Shown here in pieces: positions 27,471-39,560 of a DNA stretch of 64,000 nucleotides. Source of the DNA: Aldrovandia affinis (Eukaryota; Chordata; Actinopteri; Notacanthiformes; Halosauridae); assembly GCA_029706075.1 (NCBI GenBank), contig JAINUG010000087.1, forward strand, positions 1,426,001-1,490,000. The letters run 5' to 3'. Each line of letters starts with the position of its first letter. Position 1 is the stretch's first letter. A model generated the notes under the pieces. The model did no database searches, was not told where the DNA came from, and was given only the letters and a program-made list of their open reading frames with translations. The position numbers and the translations under genes were made by a program.

Positions 27471-28299
27471 AGATTTATTTTTCTTGTAGACGGTGATATG
27501 TGAACAAAGGCGAGTGGATGCTCGGTAGCTGGTCTTGCATCTTGCAATTCCTCTTGTAGAAGACCTACATAACTTCAATCATGCATGCCTATTCATATTA
27601 TGGCTATGCTTTTAAATCATAATCATAAATGATGTATAACAACAACAATGACACGGGGAGTATTGAAATCAAGGTTAACTATTCATTTCACAACAAGAAC
27701 CATATACAGATTGCTTTGTCCTCATACCAAGGCACCTGGTCTGCTGCAATAACTCAATAGGACAAAGCCCATGTGATTAGTTTGTTTCAGTTCATGCATA
27801 ATGTTATCAATAAAAGTTTGTTTACACTTTAGAGCACGTTGATACATTATAAATAATAAATAAAACGACTGACTAATTCTCAATTTCAAAGAAATCACAA
27901 TGAATATCCTGTCATTTGCTGATTAAATAAAGGAAGCACAATATTGATAGATTAAAAAAAGTGTTTATTGTTTTACACTCCTACTGTTTGTCAAGAATGC
28001 AGGTAAATCTCAAGTTCAGCAGTTTTCATTAAAAAACCTTTAACGTTCCATCATAGAAGTAGTAAATTAGTATGCTGCGGATGGACTGCAGGATTTCAGA
28101 GTGGGTTTAATAACAGACTTACTGATATAGATATAGATCTGCCAATTCAGCAGCGTTGCTACAACAGTAATTGCCATTGTCATAGAATGGCAAGAAATCC
28201 CCCAGGTCACTTTCAGCATGTGTTATCATATTTTAAGCATCCTGCAGCTTAAGTAAGATCGTAAGATTGAGATTAAGAGTAAGATTGCAAGCCAAGTGC

Positions 28300-28610
28300 G
28301 AGAAGATCAAACCACTAGACAGACAACTTGAATTACGTTCAAATCATATTTAAACCTCGCACGCCCCCTCAAAGGTCATCATCAGTACAAGCCACCTCGC
28401 CCACTTTTTTCAGAAGGTCAAAGTTGTGGGTGAAAGGTTTTCCATGCCGCGTGCCGATAATTAAGCGTACTTTGACAAGCAGGGGATTTTCATGCAGGTG
28501 AAGGGCTCACTTGCCGGATGTGGGAACCAATCACAATGCGGCGACATCCCTACATCACCAAAAGACCAGGCTCCATTTATGAGGTAAATAGCTGGCGACA
28601 AGACCTCTTC
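28300..28610. promoter_or_regulatory. Candidate conserved non-coding element
   Basis: Balanced composition with TAATTAAG, CAGGTG (E-box) and CTTTGAC (TCF/LEF-like) words and no repeats, ending where the 38-bp minisatellite begins. Inference from texture only. Confidence 0.3.
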
Positions 28611-28620
28611 CAAGTGACAT

Positions 28621-28812
28621 GATCATGATGTAGTGATGCTGAATATTTAATATGATCCCTACAATGCGTGGTGGTGTTGAATATTATATATGATCACTAC
28701 AATATGTAGTGGTGTTTAATATTACATATGACCACTACAATATGTGGTGGCGTCGTATATTAATTATGATTGCTACAATATGCAGTGGTGTTGAATGTTA
28801 AATATGATTAAA
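28621..28812. repeat. 38-bp minisatellite, about five copies
   Basis: The word CTACAAT recurs at 28659, 28697, 28735 and 28773, an exact 38-base period, and the text on either side (GTAGTGG..GTTGAATATTA..ATATGAT) repeats with it. Unit sequences differ by a few substitutions but keep length, so the array is diverged but phase-stable. Confidence 0.9.
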
Positions 28813-28891
28813 CCCATTCGAGTCATTTATTTTAGAGGTGGGATCAAGGGTTTCCTCCTATCATCAATATTTAACAAATTAACATGAACAA

Positions 28892-28941
28892 TTATTATTA
28901 TTATTATTATTATTATAACAATAATAATAATAATAATAATA
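28892..28941. repeat. (TTA)n/(ATA)n microsatellite
   Basis: An ATT run followed by an ATA run separated by AACA, which can fold on itself as a hairpin. Confidence 0.9.
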
Positions 28942-28999
28942 GGTGGAAAACCCCAATTACTTTGGCTTGTTTTAATCAGTAAAGAGACAACACAAACAT

Positions 29000-31430
29000 T
29001 TATTTACAAATGATTAACAAAATGCATAGACAGGACAATTATTTGATTTTTATTTATTAGAATGATTATGATATGATATGAGGGTGCTATAATCTGTCTG
29101 GATGTTTGTTAAAGGCAGTCTTGAGGGTCCAGCTGGTCCGCTGGTGGGGTGGTGTCCTTTGTTGTCCTACGCTGAAAGGCTGCTCACACAGCTGGTAGCG
29201 GCCCTTCAGCATGTGCTTCCCTTTGGCAAAGGATTGTGGGTTTAGAGTTCTCACTGTGACCAACTGCTGGACCTCAGTCTTACTCCGTGTCTTCCTCGCA
29301 CGCGTTTGGGTGGAGAGACTCATTAGCCTTGTTGAAAAGACAAGTCCCAGCATATCTGATGAAGAGTCACTTGTGATATACTGCAATCATCACACGCATA
29401 AGATATGGCTTTTTCCAGGGCCAAGGAGTCTGTTTTGGTAGTCAGAATCAGAGGAAGAGGGAGGGAGGGAGGGAGGGTAGAGAGAAGAGAGGAAATCTGA
29501 AAATAGATGTGCAGAGAGGAGACTTATGTGTGTTGGGACCTATGTCAACTTTACAGATTGTTTCTGATTGGCTTTCTGATTCAAACCTATTTGTCGGTTC
29601 TGATGTCACACATGATTGTCTGTGGGTCTCTTCAACAAAGGAGTTTACCCTTCTCTAATTTAGAGGGTAATGTGCATATAACACTCAAGAGAAGCTGCCA
29701 TGGGTAGGGGTTGACACTGAAAATGTTTGCATGAAATTCAACAGCGATGCAAAGAGTGTACACTGCAAATGCACACTTTTGCTAATTGATCTGCATTGCA
29801 GATACTACTTTTTTGACTTGGTATAGCAAGAGAAATTGAGTGGGATGTTATCTCTGGGAATACAATGAGGACTTGTGTGTGTGTGTGTGTGTGTGTGTTT
29901 ATTGACATCAATGTACTGAAACAGAAATGAAATGTTTTAGTGTACAGCATGAGAGAGAAGTGGTCGTTGCACGAACATGTGACAAAATCAGCAACCTGCA
30001 AATTCAAGCAGTAGTTGTGACATTAAGTTACAGCTGTTTTTGTCTTAAAGTTTCTAGTTCTGATCCATATTGCTGAAAAGCTTATTGCAGATCATAAATC
30101 AAGTTTTCCGTTCACACTGTTGATAACGCTTGATAAATGAGCCTTTATCGTCACAACTAGCAGCCAATCCTAGACTCTTTGGCAGGGCTCTGTGTCTGGA
30201 ACACTCAATCACGGAATCTGCAAAAACAAACGAGACACTATCCATCTGTTCACTACATAATGACTTACATAAGTTGCCTTTGTCTTGTGGAACAATATTT
30301 CTGTTCTACAAATGTAACCATTTATTTCATTCATTCATTCGTTGGAATTTTGGGCTCCAGAAACAAATGACATCTCACCAGTCATTTTGGGCTTTTTTGC
30401 ACCATGGAAACAAATGACATCTCACCAGTCATGGGGCTCTCTAAACAACACATATTTTGGTATGGCCCAGTCAGGCAAGGGCCCTCTCAAAGGGCCACTT
30501 TCCCTATCATACAATTCTTCTACATGTCACACAGAACAGCAGACCTATTACATTACAGACATGTAGCATATGCCCTTATCCAGAGCAATTACACAGTTTA
30601 TGTCTCCCATTATACTACACTGCCACTCATACAACCGCTACAGTGTACAATGTGAGATGTTTGGTTTCAAACCCACAGTCTTCAGATTACTAGCACAGTG
30701 GGTTTACTTAGTTGTCCATGGGGTAGGCAGAGACATATAGCACTCTCTATAATCTAGTATCTAATAGAAACTGTCTAACTCAGTTATATCAGCAATATCC
30801 TCATTTTAGATGTATTTACTTGTGCCTCATCTAAGTATCCCACTTGTAACCACTCATTTATATAGCAAATACAAACACATTGTGCATAGTACTAAGACAA
30901 CAAATTTGTTCCCCTTAAATGTAACTAAACAGTTGATTACACTCAGTCTGCAATGAATTGGTTATTATCAATCATTACTTATTTCTGAGGTATTCAGGCA
31001 CCCAGTCTCTTGTCTGATATGTATTTGAAGCAATTCAGGAAATTAGGTACCACAGTGTAAATCAACAGTTTATTGAATCCCAGTGTAATACTGAGGGCTA
31101 CTCTGTGATCCAGCTAGGAAGTGTTAGGTCAAAATGTGCACATACAGTAGCCTCTTCAAACACTAGAGGGCGCTAATATAAACTGCGGTTCATGTTAGAG
31201 TGGCAGTGCGTAGCATCAGGGAGATGTGATCAGAATTGACCATGAAGCAATAGAGCTCTCTCTGCTCAGTGCTAGAGAAAAGAAGTGCAACAAAGATGTG
31301 CTTATTTTGAGCTGCACTAACTGACTCCCTAAAGTTATAAACGTACTGTCACATACTGTTTTCCACACAAAATGTCAGACATTTGGAAGCCACATCCACT
31401 GCATGAAACCTTTTTATAATTTATTTATTA
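29000..31430. other. Non-coding stretch, no gene seen
   Basis: It holds a (GGGA)n patch at 29458-29478, a TG run at 29874-29898 and a perfect 26-base direct repeat at 30358-30383 and 30407-30432. A fragment of the SINE/LINE tail (CCCTTATCCAGAGC) is at 30550-30600. A minus-strand open frame at 29087-29386 has no recognisable domain. Confidence 0.4.
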
Positions 31431-31439
31431 ATTTTCTGT

Positions 31440-31737
31440 TTATGATTTTTATTCCCCATTTTTCTCGCTATGTTTTCAGTTGCCAATAATACCCTCTTTT
31501 TCATGTCAATTATGCCCACCCTCGTATGAGAGGTCACTGCTGTTGTCCTGAGACCAGTAGTGGGCACTGCACCACCTCCTTCAAGCTGGCACCCACCAAG
31601 CCATCACCGTAACACACAGGACACCCCCTAGTGGCACTCCCAGCCAGAGCTGAACTGCCGAAACCTAGGTGGAATCGGACCCCAGTCGCAGTGGGCAGCG
31701 TCGAACGTTCTTACCACTACTCCACCCAGAAGGCCCA
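31440..31737 (-). mobile_element. tRNA-derived SINE (family A)
   Basis: Read on the minus strand the head is TGGGTGGAGTAGTGGTAAG (box A-like) followed by GGGGTCCGATTCC (box B-like), the split RNA polymerase III promoter of tRNA-derived SINEs. The 3' part is the complement of CCCCATTTTTCTCGC..TTGCCAATAAT. A second copy of the family is at 49190-49512, and a head-only fragment is at 32893-32950. Confidence 0.75.
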
Positions 31738-31754
31738 CATGAAACTTTATTTTG

Positions 31755-31998
31755 AGCTACGTGTGTGTGTGTGTGTTTGTGTGTGCGTGTGTCCATGGTT
31801 GCATGTATGCACATGCTTGTGTGTGTGAGTGTATGTGTGTGAGTGTGTGCACGTCAGTGTTTGTGTCTGTGTATGTGTGCATGTGTGGGTCTGTGTGTGT
31901 GTATGTGCATGCATGTTTGCATGGTTGCACGCAAGTGTGTGCATATGTATGTGCATGTGTGTGTTTGTGTGTGTTGTGTGTGTGTGTGTGTGAGTGCA
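31755..31998. repeat. Imperfect TG-rich tract
   Basis: About 240 bases of TG/TATG/CATG repeats with many interruptions. Cysteine/valine-rich and threonine/histidine-rich open frames on both strands are artefacts of the repeat. Confidence 0.95.
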
Positions 31999-32519
31999 TG
32001 TATCATTTGGCCTTCATGGTCTGAATATACCAGATTCCTTTTGTAAGAGTAAATGCATAACATTCTTCTTTCCTAATAATAATAACTGTGATCTGCTTTT
32101 TGTTTTACATGTTATCACAAACTTTAGAGCCCTTGTTTGAGGTCAAATCATAACAGGCCTCAATCAGAACATAGCGTTTGTATAGTAGAGGGATATACCC
32201 TGGCCCTTTCAACCTATCTCTCAAACTGAACATCTCTTGGGTCTCACATTATTGATCATAAAACTCTTTATCACGATCCCCAGGACCCGTTTGGGACACC
32301 CCCCCCTGTACCAGCATACTATATTTTGTTCCAGTCTATAAACCTTATTTCATTTTCACTTGTTGTTTGTCAATGGACTGATTCAACTATTCGGATACAT
32401 ATTTGCTGAGGGACGAATCAGCCCAAATGTACACAGATGCCATTGTCTGTCCCTAACTAAAATAATTCAAAGGAAACATGGCCGTCATCCTCGGCAGTAG
32501 GAGGGAAGCAGGTCTTTGG

Positions 32520-32725
32520 CATGAATGCCCCATCATGAGCTTGAAGATTTAATATGAATTAACTATTAATTATGACAATTCAGTTTCAATTTGATCACAC
32601 TCGGCTCCATCAGCATTGCCAGACACCATAAATTGAACCATCAAGGCCGCCTTAATCAGCTGCCTTTGATCAGCGTGACAGGCAAATTAGTTAATTAAAT
32701 GAACATTTCCCTTGGAGGTTTTATT
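32520..32725. promoter_or_regulatory. Candidate conserved non-coding element
   Basis: A repeat-free block with many TAAT/ATTA cores (ATTAACTATTAATTATG, TTAGTTAATTAAATG) alongside GATCAGCGTGACAGG. The density of homeodomain-like words with balanced flanks is characteristic of vertebrate CNEs. Confidence 0.35.
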
Positions 32726-32892
32726 TTGCAGATATAGCACTGGGACTTCTGCTGGCTGTATGAGCAAGACAAATGTAGCAAATAATGACTCAACCTACCA
32801 GTAACTGAATAAATCAACCAATTGTACCAACACATTGTACGTTTTCTAATAACCTTTGACAAATTATGTGATAAATTCTCAGACTGCAGTCC

Positions 32893-32950
32893 TCCCGGGT
32901 GGTCTAGCGGTTACAACGTTTGACGCTGGCCACTGCGACCGGGGTTTGAA
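32893..32950 (+). mobile_element. SINE head fragment (family A)
   Basis: The plus strand reads GGGTGGTCTAGCGGTTAC then GACCGGGGTTTGAAAATTC, matching the box A/box B head of the SINE at 31440-31737 and then breaking off into poly-A/ATAA text. Confidence 0.65.
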
Positions 32951-33643
32951 AATTCTTTAAAAAAACAATAATAATAATTCTCAGACTGCTCATGTTATCG
33001 GTTAGTTAATGCATTATTGGTTAAAAATAGCATAGGACATTGAAAAATGTCATGATGTTATTATTTTAAGTGATTATGTTATTGGCATGTTTAGCTCTTG
33101 GTGAGCCATGGGTCCCTAGTGAAGGCCCCTCTAACCTAAACATGGAAGGGCCCGACAACCTAGACACAGGAGTGTGACACAATTAGCTTATGATTTATTA
33201 TTGTTTTACAAATAACGGTGGCTAAAAAGTTAAAAACAAAGATTGGTTAGCTTTATTGTTGTAGTGCATACAGACATCAAGTTAACAGACGATTTTGCAC
33301 AATTCCTTGCATTCAAAAGGATCCTTTTATTTTATGCCTGACTGGCTTTGTTGTCAGGCCTACCTCCCTTCCCCCTATCTGCATTTATAATCTGTTTGAG
33401 CTCCTCCTATCTTTCTGTTTCAATTCCATTTCTATTATCTTTTTTCAATTTTATTTTGTAAGTGACTGAAACCCAGGCCTTTTAAAATATTTGTTGTGCA
33501 AGCGAACTTATCTTCAACTGAAAAGCTTTCTTTTATCACAGTCATCTTAAACCAGTGCAGCAAAACCGTGTTAACCAGCTGACAAGATCTGAGCTCGGTC
33601 TTCCTTATCTATATATATAGATAAGAATATATATAAATATAAC

Positions 33644-34138
33644 TGTCACACGCCACGTGACACACCCTGGACGGGAACAGAGTAGTCCAGACACGGAGTG
33701 GAGTTTTTCGGTCTACGGACCGGACTTTTATTTATTTTTGTTTTGGACGCGTTCTCTGTTACCCCACTGGGCCGAGAACGAGCACCGGGAGCGTAAAATA
33801 ATAAACACAATTAAACACGTTACCCTAATTGCCGCGAAGCTTTCGGGTAACTAAACGAAAAGACCAAAACTAAATCATACAATATCGAACCGGCTCTTTC
33901 TTAGTCCGTTCGATATTTCCTTCACTTTGGTTTGGTTCGCTTTTCTTCCTTGTCCTTTCCTCGCTCCTCGGTCTCAAAACGCCTCTCTGGTTCCAGCCAC
34001 CTACTGAAGGGAACAGAGCAGTCTTAAAGCACACAGATGTAATTATTATCGACAGGACCGGTGTGTGCGCTTACTGCTCTGCCAGTAGGCGTGGCCGCTA
34101 ATCGTCCTGATTAGCTGCTGAGACCGACGCCTTCCACA
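33644..34138. mobile_element. Solo LTR of an LTR retrotransposon
   Basis: A 495-bp segment begins TGTCACACGCCACGTGACAC and ends CGCCTTCCACA, the TG...CA termini expected of a long terminal repeat. It is flanked by an identical 5-bp direct repeat ATAAC (33639-33643 and 34139-34143), the integrase-type target duplication. An AATAAA polyadenylation word occurs within it near 33800. No internal coding region or second LTR is present, so the element was reduced by LTR-LTR recombination. Gypsy-type origin is likely from the TGTCAC start but not proven. Confidence 0.85.
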
Positions 34139-34805
34139 ATAACATTTATTTTATTATATTTTTATATCGCTTATATTTTATTTATTTATTATATATATAT
34201 ATTTTAATTCGTGGACTTTATCAAAGACAGGATTAGTCATGAGTGCAGTGTAAGTAAAAGGATGGATTCATGAGTGAATTAATTTTATTCATTAATAACG
34301 GGATGGCTTTTTATTGAGTGCACTGAACCGACAGGCGATGTCCAGGTGTGTCATGTGACACAGCCGTGAACGTAACATGAAAGAGGGAGTGCAAGGTATG
34401 GACTGCTGTTTTGGCACGACTCTATTGATCTAGCATTGCAGGCTGATCCTAAAAAGACATCAATTGTTCCGATTGGCTTCAAGCCAGCACCAATAAGACT
34501 GTTGATAGAGACCACAGAGCAATCGCTTGTTACTTTGCCTGACGTTAGTAGCCTGACGTGGCACGCAATTTAAACACTTTTTCATTGTATACTGCTTTAT
34601 GAGGATTTTTAAAGGAGTTTAATCAGGATATTCCCCTGAAGTACTGAAACTATAATAGGGAGGGCCTTGTGTAGGAGAAATACTACAAATAATGTTTGCA
34701 TATTAACTTATATTTGCAATCAAATATAATAATTTCCCTAGCCACTAGAAGGCATCAAATTCTGTTCACAATCTTCTTTGCTAATCAACTTGATTGCTCT
34801 CTCTA

Positions 34806-35265
34806 GGTCGTCCTCAGACGAGCCCTCCATCGTCGCTTCCAGTCATCCCGGTTCTCCATACATCTGGCCAACTCGTTGGTGCTTTGCGCTCCTGCGTCTT
34901 TCTTGAGTACATCCACATATGTTAATGTGGGACGTCCTCGTGACCGGTGCCCATGCGTTGGTTCCCACAGCACCAATTTGTTGGCTGGCAGCTCCTGGTG
35001 TCTTTGGCAGTGTCCTGCAAGTCTCATTCTCCTGGCTGCTATTTTATCGCTCACCCTTGGTGTTCCATCATACAGATTCTTGTTGGTAACATGTGTACTC
35101 TTGCTGATGTTAAGTACTGCACGCAACATTCTGGTGTAGCACCCGTCTAGAGACTTCTGCAGGGTTGGTTTCAGGGTCCAGCATTCACTGCCGTATAGGA
35201 GAACAGACTCTACCGTTGCGTAGAAGAAGCGGAACAGACGCTACAGTACCAAATCAGCATAGCTG
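34806..35265 (-). pseudogene. LINE reverse transcriptase C-terminal fragment
   Basis: The minus strand is open for about 150 codons and encodes the C-terminal domain typical of a fish/invertebrate non-LTR retrotransposon ORF2. Recognisable words are VLLYGSECWTLKP, LDGCYTRMLRAVLN, PRVSDKIAARRMRLAGHCQR and HGHRSRGRPTLTYVD, ending RRWRARLRTT. The reverse transcriptase core and endonuclease are missing, so it is a 5'-truncated copy. The absence of stops suggests it is not very old. Family (RTE-like or related) is not certain. Confidence 0.85.
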
Positions 35266-35339
35266 TATTTTATGGTGTACTTCCTTGTCAAACAAGCGTT
35301 ATTTCAATGCTTACATGCCCCATAAAAAAGAATAAAGAT

Positions 35340-35900
35340 TTAAAGGAATCCTGTCTATCATTACACTACTAGGAGATAATTAGATTCATTCCCAACGTGA
35401 ACTTTAGCTCAAACAATTATGACACACCGCTCTAATGAAGTAGATAATTACAACCGCATTTCTGTATCAGGTGATTCACATTTGCATATGTCATGTGAGC
35501 AGAGAGGCAATTACAAATATTGTACATACAGAAGGGCCAATTAAAAATCCTATATTTAACTGAGAGGCACTGAAATATGATAATCCGGTGCTCAAAATGC
35601 AGAAAAGGGTGACAAAAATGTAGATGGAAATCTTACATTCACCGCTTGCAGCCACAGCGTACATGAAAGAATAATCTCACGCTAGAACATTATGCTTGAA
35701 AACTGGGGACATTTCAGTGGCGGTAGTCAAACATTAAACACCTTATCACAGATGTAATTCATGCTTCCACCATGTGAGCGACTCATGGCCTATCAGAAAG
35801 CTTTCTCTGTCGTGCATGACTCAGTCTCCCCATATTGTCACATGCTGCATTTATCCATCTTAATAGATTACATTACGTGAGTGGTAAGGGTGTGATAATT
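35340..35900. promoter_or_regulatory. Candidate conserved non-coding block
   Basis: Repeat-free text with words such as GATAATTACAA, CATTTGCATATG (octamer-like) and AGCTCAAACAATTATGAC. It looks regulatory in texture; only alignment to other fish can establish this. Confidence 0.3.
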
Positions 35901-36369
35901 GACGATCAGATATTCCCCTTTAAAAAAAAAACTGTGTTGGCATGGTGGCAAATTTAACATGACTGACAAAAAACCAGCCATCCGACAGGATGCAACGGGA
36001 GCAGTTTTCCCAGGAAGAGGCAGACATTCCGGTTCATGAGTACATCCCTGTTAATGCCACCCATCCCATTCTGGCTCAATCTGCCAAGGAAACTGCCAAC
36101 TTCAGGGCAGAGTGAGATTCTATCGGTACGTGGGATGAAAGCACTGGCTTTGCTTTGCATCATTCCTGAAACAGGGCCCTTTGTCTTAATACTGTATTCA
36201 TTCCGTTATGTACTGTGTATTGAATATTAGCAAAAATACTCATTTTTTATTCAATCTCTAAATCCCAAAAAGTGGTTGCTGCTGTACAGTGAGTAACTGA
36301 AGCAACTGAGAACAAAGAAGCTCAATTGTTACCTGTGGAAAACACCTAGAAAAAATAACGAGACAGGTA

Positions 36370-36768
36370 TGTTCTGACCCAGTCATGGAACTCCTGCTTG
36401 TTCACTTGGTTCTGTGCCCAGACTCTGGAATAGCCTCACCCTGCACACCCGCTCCTCTGAAACCCTGTCATCCTTCAAAAAACATTGAAAAGACACATCT
36501 TTTCACGAAAGCTTGACAGTCCAACTACTCTCCTTAGTCTACCTTATTTTACCTTATTTAGGTTGAATATTTTGGTTTCCTTTATACATATATTTTGTTC
36601 CATTGTGTCCACTCTTGTTTTGGTGGTGATGTGGTGATGTTTTGATGGTCTTAAACCTGTATATTTAGTTTTTCTGTCATTTGCTCTGATTGTTTTTCAT
36701 GAGTTTATGTGAGGTGACTTGGAGTATCAAGAAAGGCAGCTGGTAAATAAAATGTATTATTATTATTA

Positions 36769-36805
<37 letters not shown>

Positions 36806-36821
36806 GATTATTATTATTATA
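36370..36821 (+). mobile_element. L2/CR1-type LINE 3' fragment with (TTA)n tail
   Basis: Near 36418-36510 the plus strand encodes the usual C-terminal end of L2-type reverse transcriptases (PDSGIAS..SSETLSSFKK..KTHLFT pattern over two frames). A 3' UTR then ends GGTAAATAAAATG followed by a (TTA)n run (36756-36821). Frames are broken, so it is inactive. Confidence 0.7.
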
Positions 36822-36856
36822 TGTCATGTACAGTTTCTCCGTTGCTTGCCCCACAG

Positions 36857-37077
36857 CGCGCGGACTCTGTCGCCAGCTGGTCACGGGCCTCCTGCTGCTG
36901 TTGAACTCTCAGTGAATTTCCTGCGTGCTCCCGCACCTGTTCCCCACCTGGCAGGAGGGCCCCACGGGGCCTGAGACCTGGGGCCCCGGCCAGCTGCTCC
37001 TGAACTTATTCTACCGCTATCCCATGATCCTCTTCTTCTTCCTTCTAAGTGCTGCTTCAGGGCTTGGCTGGTACTGA
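36857..37077 (+). pseudogene. Exon-like orphan, hydrophobic C-terminus
   Basis: A good acceptor (CCGTTGCTTGCCCCACAG) ends at 36856. The GC-rich sequence after it reads RGLCRQLVTGLLLLLNSQ, an in-frame TGA (36913-36915), ISCVLPHLFPTWQEGPTG, then QLLLNLFYRYPMILFFFLLS and finally AASGLGWY before a TGA at 37075. The frame has two membrane-type hydrophobic segments and codon-like composition unlike the AT-rich flanks. It resembles the last exon of a membrane protein gene broken by one stop, or a captured fragment. I do not recognise the family and found no upstream exons. Confidence 0.4.
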
Positions 37078-37149
37078 GGGCCCACCGTCATGTCTCAGGC
37101 AAAGTCCAGTAACCATAACGACAGGTGCAGGCATCTCAGGGAGCCATAA

Positions 37150-38718
37150 ATGTTCCATTTGCATTTAGACATGCATTTATTTTTATTCGTGGTCATAGGT
37201 GGAGGAAAAATTATGTTGAAATCATCCCTTGTATCATACAGAAAATGTGAATGCGCGGCCAATTATGCAGCAGATAATTCACGTGATTCAGGTGATTCAT
37301 TCATTTCCATTTATATTTTCATAATACAATTCTCACCTGGATTTTTGCTTTATTTATTTTGCTATCCGATTTTTATTTCGTTTTTTAATACCTGGTTATT
37401 AAAATTCCAAATAAACACAGATAAATCCCCATGTTTTTTTGGAAAAGTATTAAAAAACGAAAATTATGAACCTTGACTATATGCAAGGTTTGTTTTAACA
37501 ATCCCACTGTTTGCTCTAATTTATACTGGGACTCCCTGAAAAGCAGCGATGACGTTTTACTGAGAGGACCATTGTCGTTAAATCAATAAGCGCTAAATGA
37601 AATGAAATCATTGTGCGTGCTATCTGCAAACACTGGGAAACATTGAATATTCTCATTCAGAGACAATGCTGGGAAAGTAGCTACAGTCACATGCTAGTTG
37701 TACTATTAGCTTGGTTGACGTGTTCTGAGAGGTTACCCAGAATTGTATGAAACATAAGGCTTAGATAAGGCTCCTTTCAGTGACTGCATGCCTCAAACTG
37801 CTTCACCATACACATTAATATTTATAGGATAGCTGGTTATGCTAACAGTATAGCTGATGGTTCTATTGGTCCTGGCTCTAACAACATCCATATCCTTTTT
37901 TGTTAAGTATACTTTGTATGGTCCCTATATTTTGTGAGGTCCTGTTTGGGATTATTATCCTGTGTTGGGATTATATGAATGTTATTAGTTTGCACCAGTC
38001 AATAAGGCCAATATTTAGCAGTAACAGACCTAGGAATTGTGTTCAAACATTTATAAAGCCTAAATTATAGCTGCATGCTATACAAGGAAAGAATAATACA
38101 TAGAAAAAAATTGCTATCATGCTGGGAACACTTGAAATAAGTGCTAAGCACTTCCTAAGTACTTTCATGCCACATGGACTAAAGATAATTGGAATACAAT
38201 CGTATATTTTCCATCTGATAAAATGAACATATAAATGAATGAAAATAGTGCAGTTAACTTAGTTTACCTAAAATATTTTATTGTTGAGTATGCTTCTGCA
38301 ATCATTGGGTTTACTTATATCATGTGATGGGCTGAAGTTACTTACGTTGTTCAAAGCGAGTTGTACATACTGTTCATTTTGACTGTTGTGCTTCAGCCCA
38401 GGTTGATAATGGCAGGTCATTCCCAGACATGGCCTGCTGCTACTCTTCCATGTTATTGAATATAATAGCCATAGCACAAAGGCAGACCTCTGTTACTTAT
38501 TCCGTGATTGAGACGCACTGTCTGTCATCACGTTTGCCCTTCCTAGTGGTTTGTAAACTCTACACGTTCACACAGCAGTGCACTGGCTAGGAGGCAGTCG
38601 TGGCACAAAATAAATGAACAGGCAACCAGCAACATCCTTCTATTCAGGCATAAGGCTTCAATCAGGACTTCGTGCATTATTTATCAATTTAGCATTTGCC
38701 CTTTACCAGGGAGGCTTA
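37150..38718. other. Non-coding stretch, no gene seen
   Basis: AT-rich DNA with short open frames (for example 37150-37476) lacking domains. Confidence 0.4.
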
Positions 38719-39024
38719 CAGGTAACTGCCAAAATAAAGGAAACACCAACATTTATGGGCCACCACACGCCGCCAGAATATCTTCAGTGCGCCTTGGCAT
38801 AGAGTCTACGATTCCAAGTGTCTGGAACTCTATTGGGGGGACGCAACACCATTCCTCCATGACAAATTCCATCATTTGGTGTTTTGCTGATGGCGTTGGG
38901 AAACGCTATCTCAGGCGCCGCTTCAGAATCCACCATAAATGTTCAACTGGGTTGAGATCTGGGGACTGAGACGGCCCTGGCATCAAGTGTACCCAAGTGT
39001 TTCCTTTATTTTGGCAGTTACCTG
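38719..39024 (-). mobile_element. Internally deleted Tc1-like element
   Basis: The ends are near-perfect inverse copies: CAGGTAACTGCCAAAATAAA at 38719 and the inverse ending GGCAGTTACCTG at 39024, with TA on the left and a mutated CA on the right. The interior on the minus strand is the C-terminal end of a Tc1 transposase (PSQSPDLNPVEHLW, then a stop inside KRRLR.RFPTPSA, then FVMEEWCCVPP). Only 306 bp remain, so it is non-autonomous. Confidence 0.92.
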
Positions 39025-39244
39025 CATGTCTTACAAAACCTGTTCATATAACTCTTTGTGTAGTTATTTCGTGCGGCGTTGAAGATTAGGTGCCTTTATT
39101 TAACCAGCGAGGTCACCTGAGAACTCTGTTGCCTTTTGCAGTGATGACCTGAGTGGGAAGGGAATGCAAAGACGATCAACTAAAGAGAGGGCGTCTCGGG
39201 GCTGTATGTGGCGAACCTCTGCGCCATTCAATGGCCACAGTGAG

Positions 39245-39560
39245 TCAGTACCTTGGTTTAATGTGCAGTCTGAAGGACAATCCTTCTAAGGAACAGTGTT
39301 CCACCACTGCTCTAGGACATTGGGTTTACCTGGTCCAGAGGGAAGAGTGCCCCCTACTGGCCCATCAGTAACACTTCCAGCACCAACCTGGTTTTCTCTA
39401 AAGGTCTCCCCTTACAGTACTAACCAAGCCTGGGCCAAATCAAGCTCTCTAAAAAAGTGGCGTTGCTACCTTCTCAAACATCGAGAGGGCGCTGGCCCCG
39501 CCGGATTGCACTAGCTGCCAGTCTCGAGACGGGCTCCTTAAACACTGCACCACTCAGCTG
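39245..39560 (-). mobile_element. Probable 5S rRNA-type SINE (SINE3-like)
   Basis: On the minus strand the text near 39400-39450 reads TTGGCCCAGGCTTGGTTAGTACTG, resembling the internal promoter half of 5S rRNA (GGGCCTGGTTAGTACTTGG). The following part includes the CCCCCTACTGGCCCATCAGTAAC segment that I associate with fish SINEs. Copy is diverged and its ends are unclear. Confidence 0.5.
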
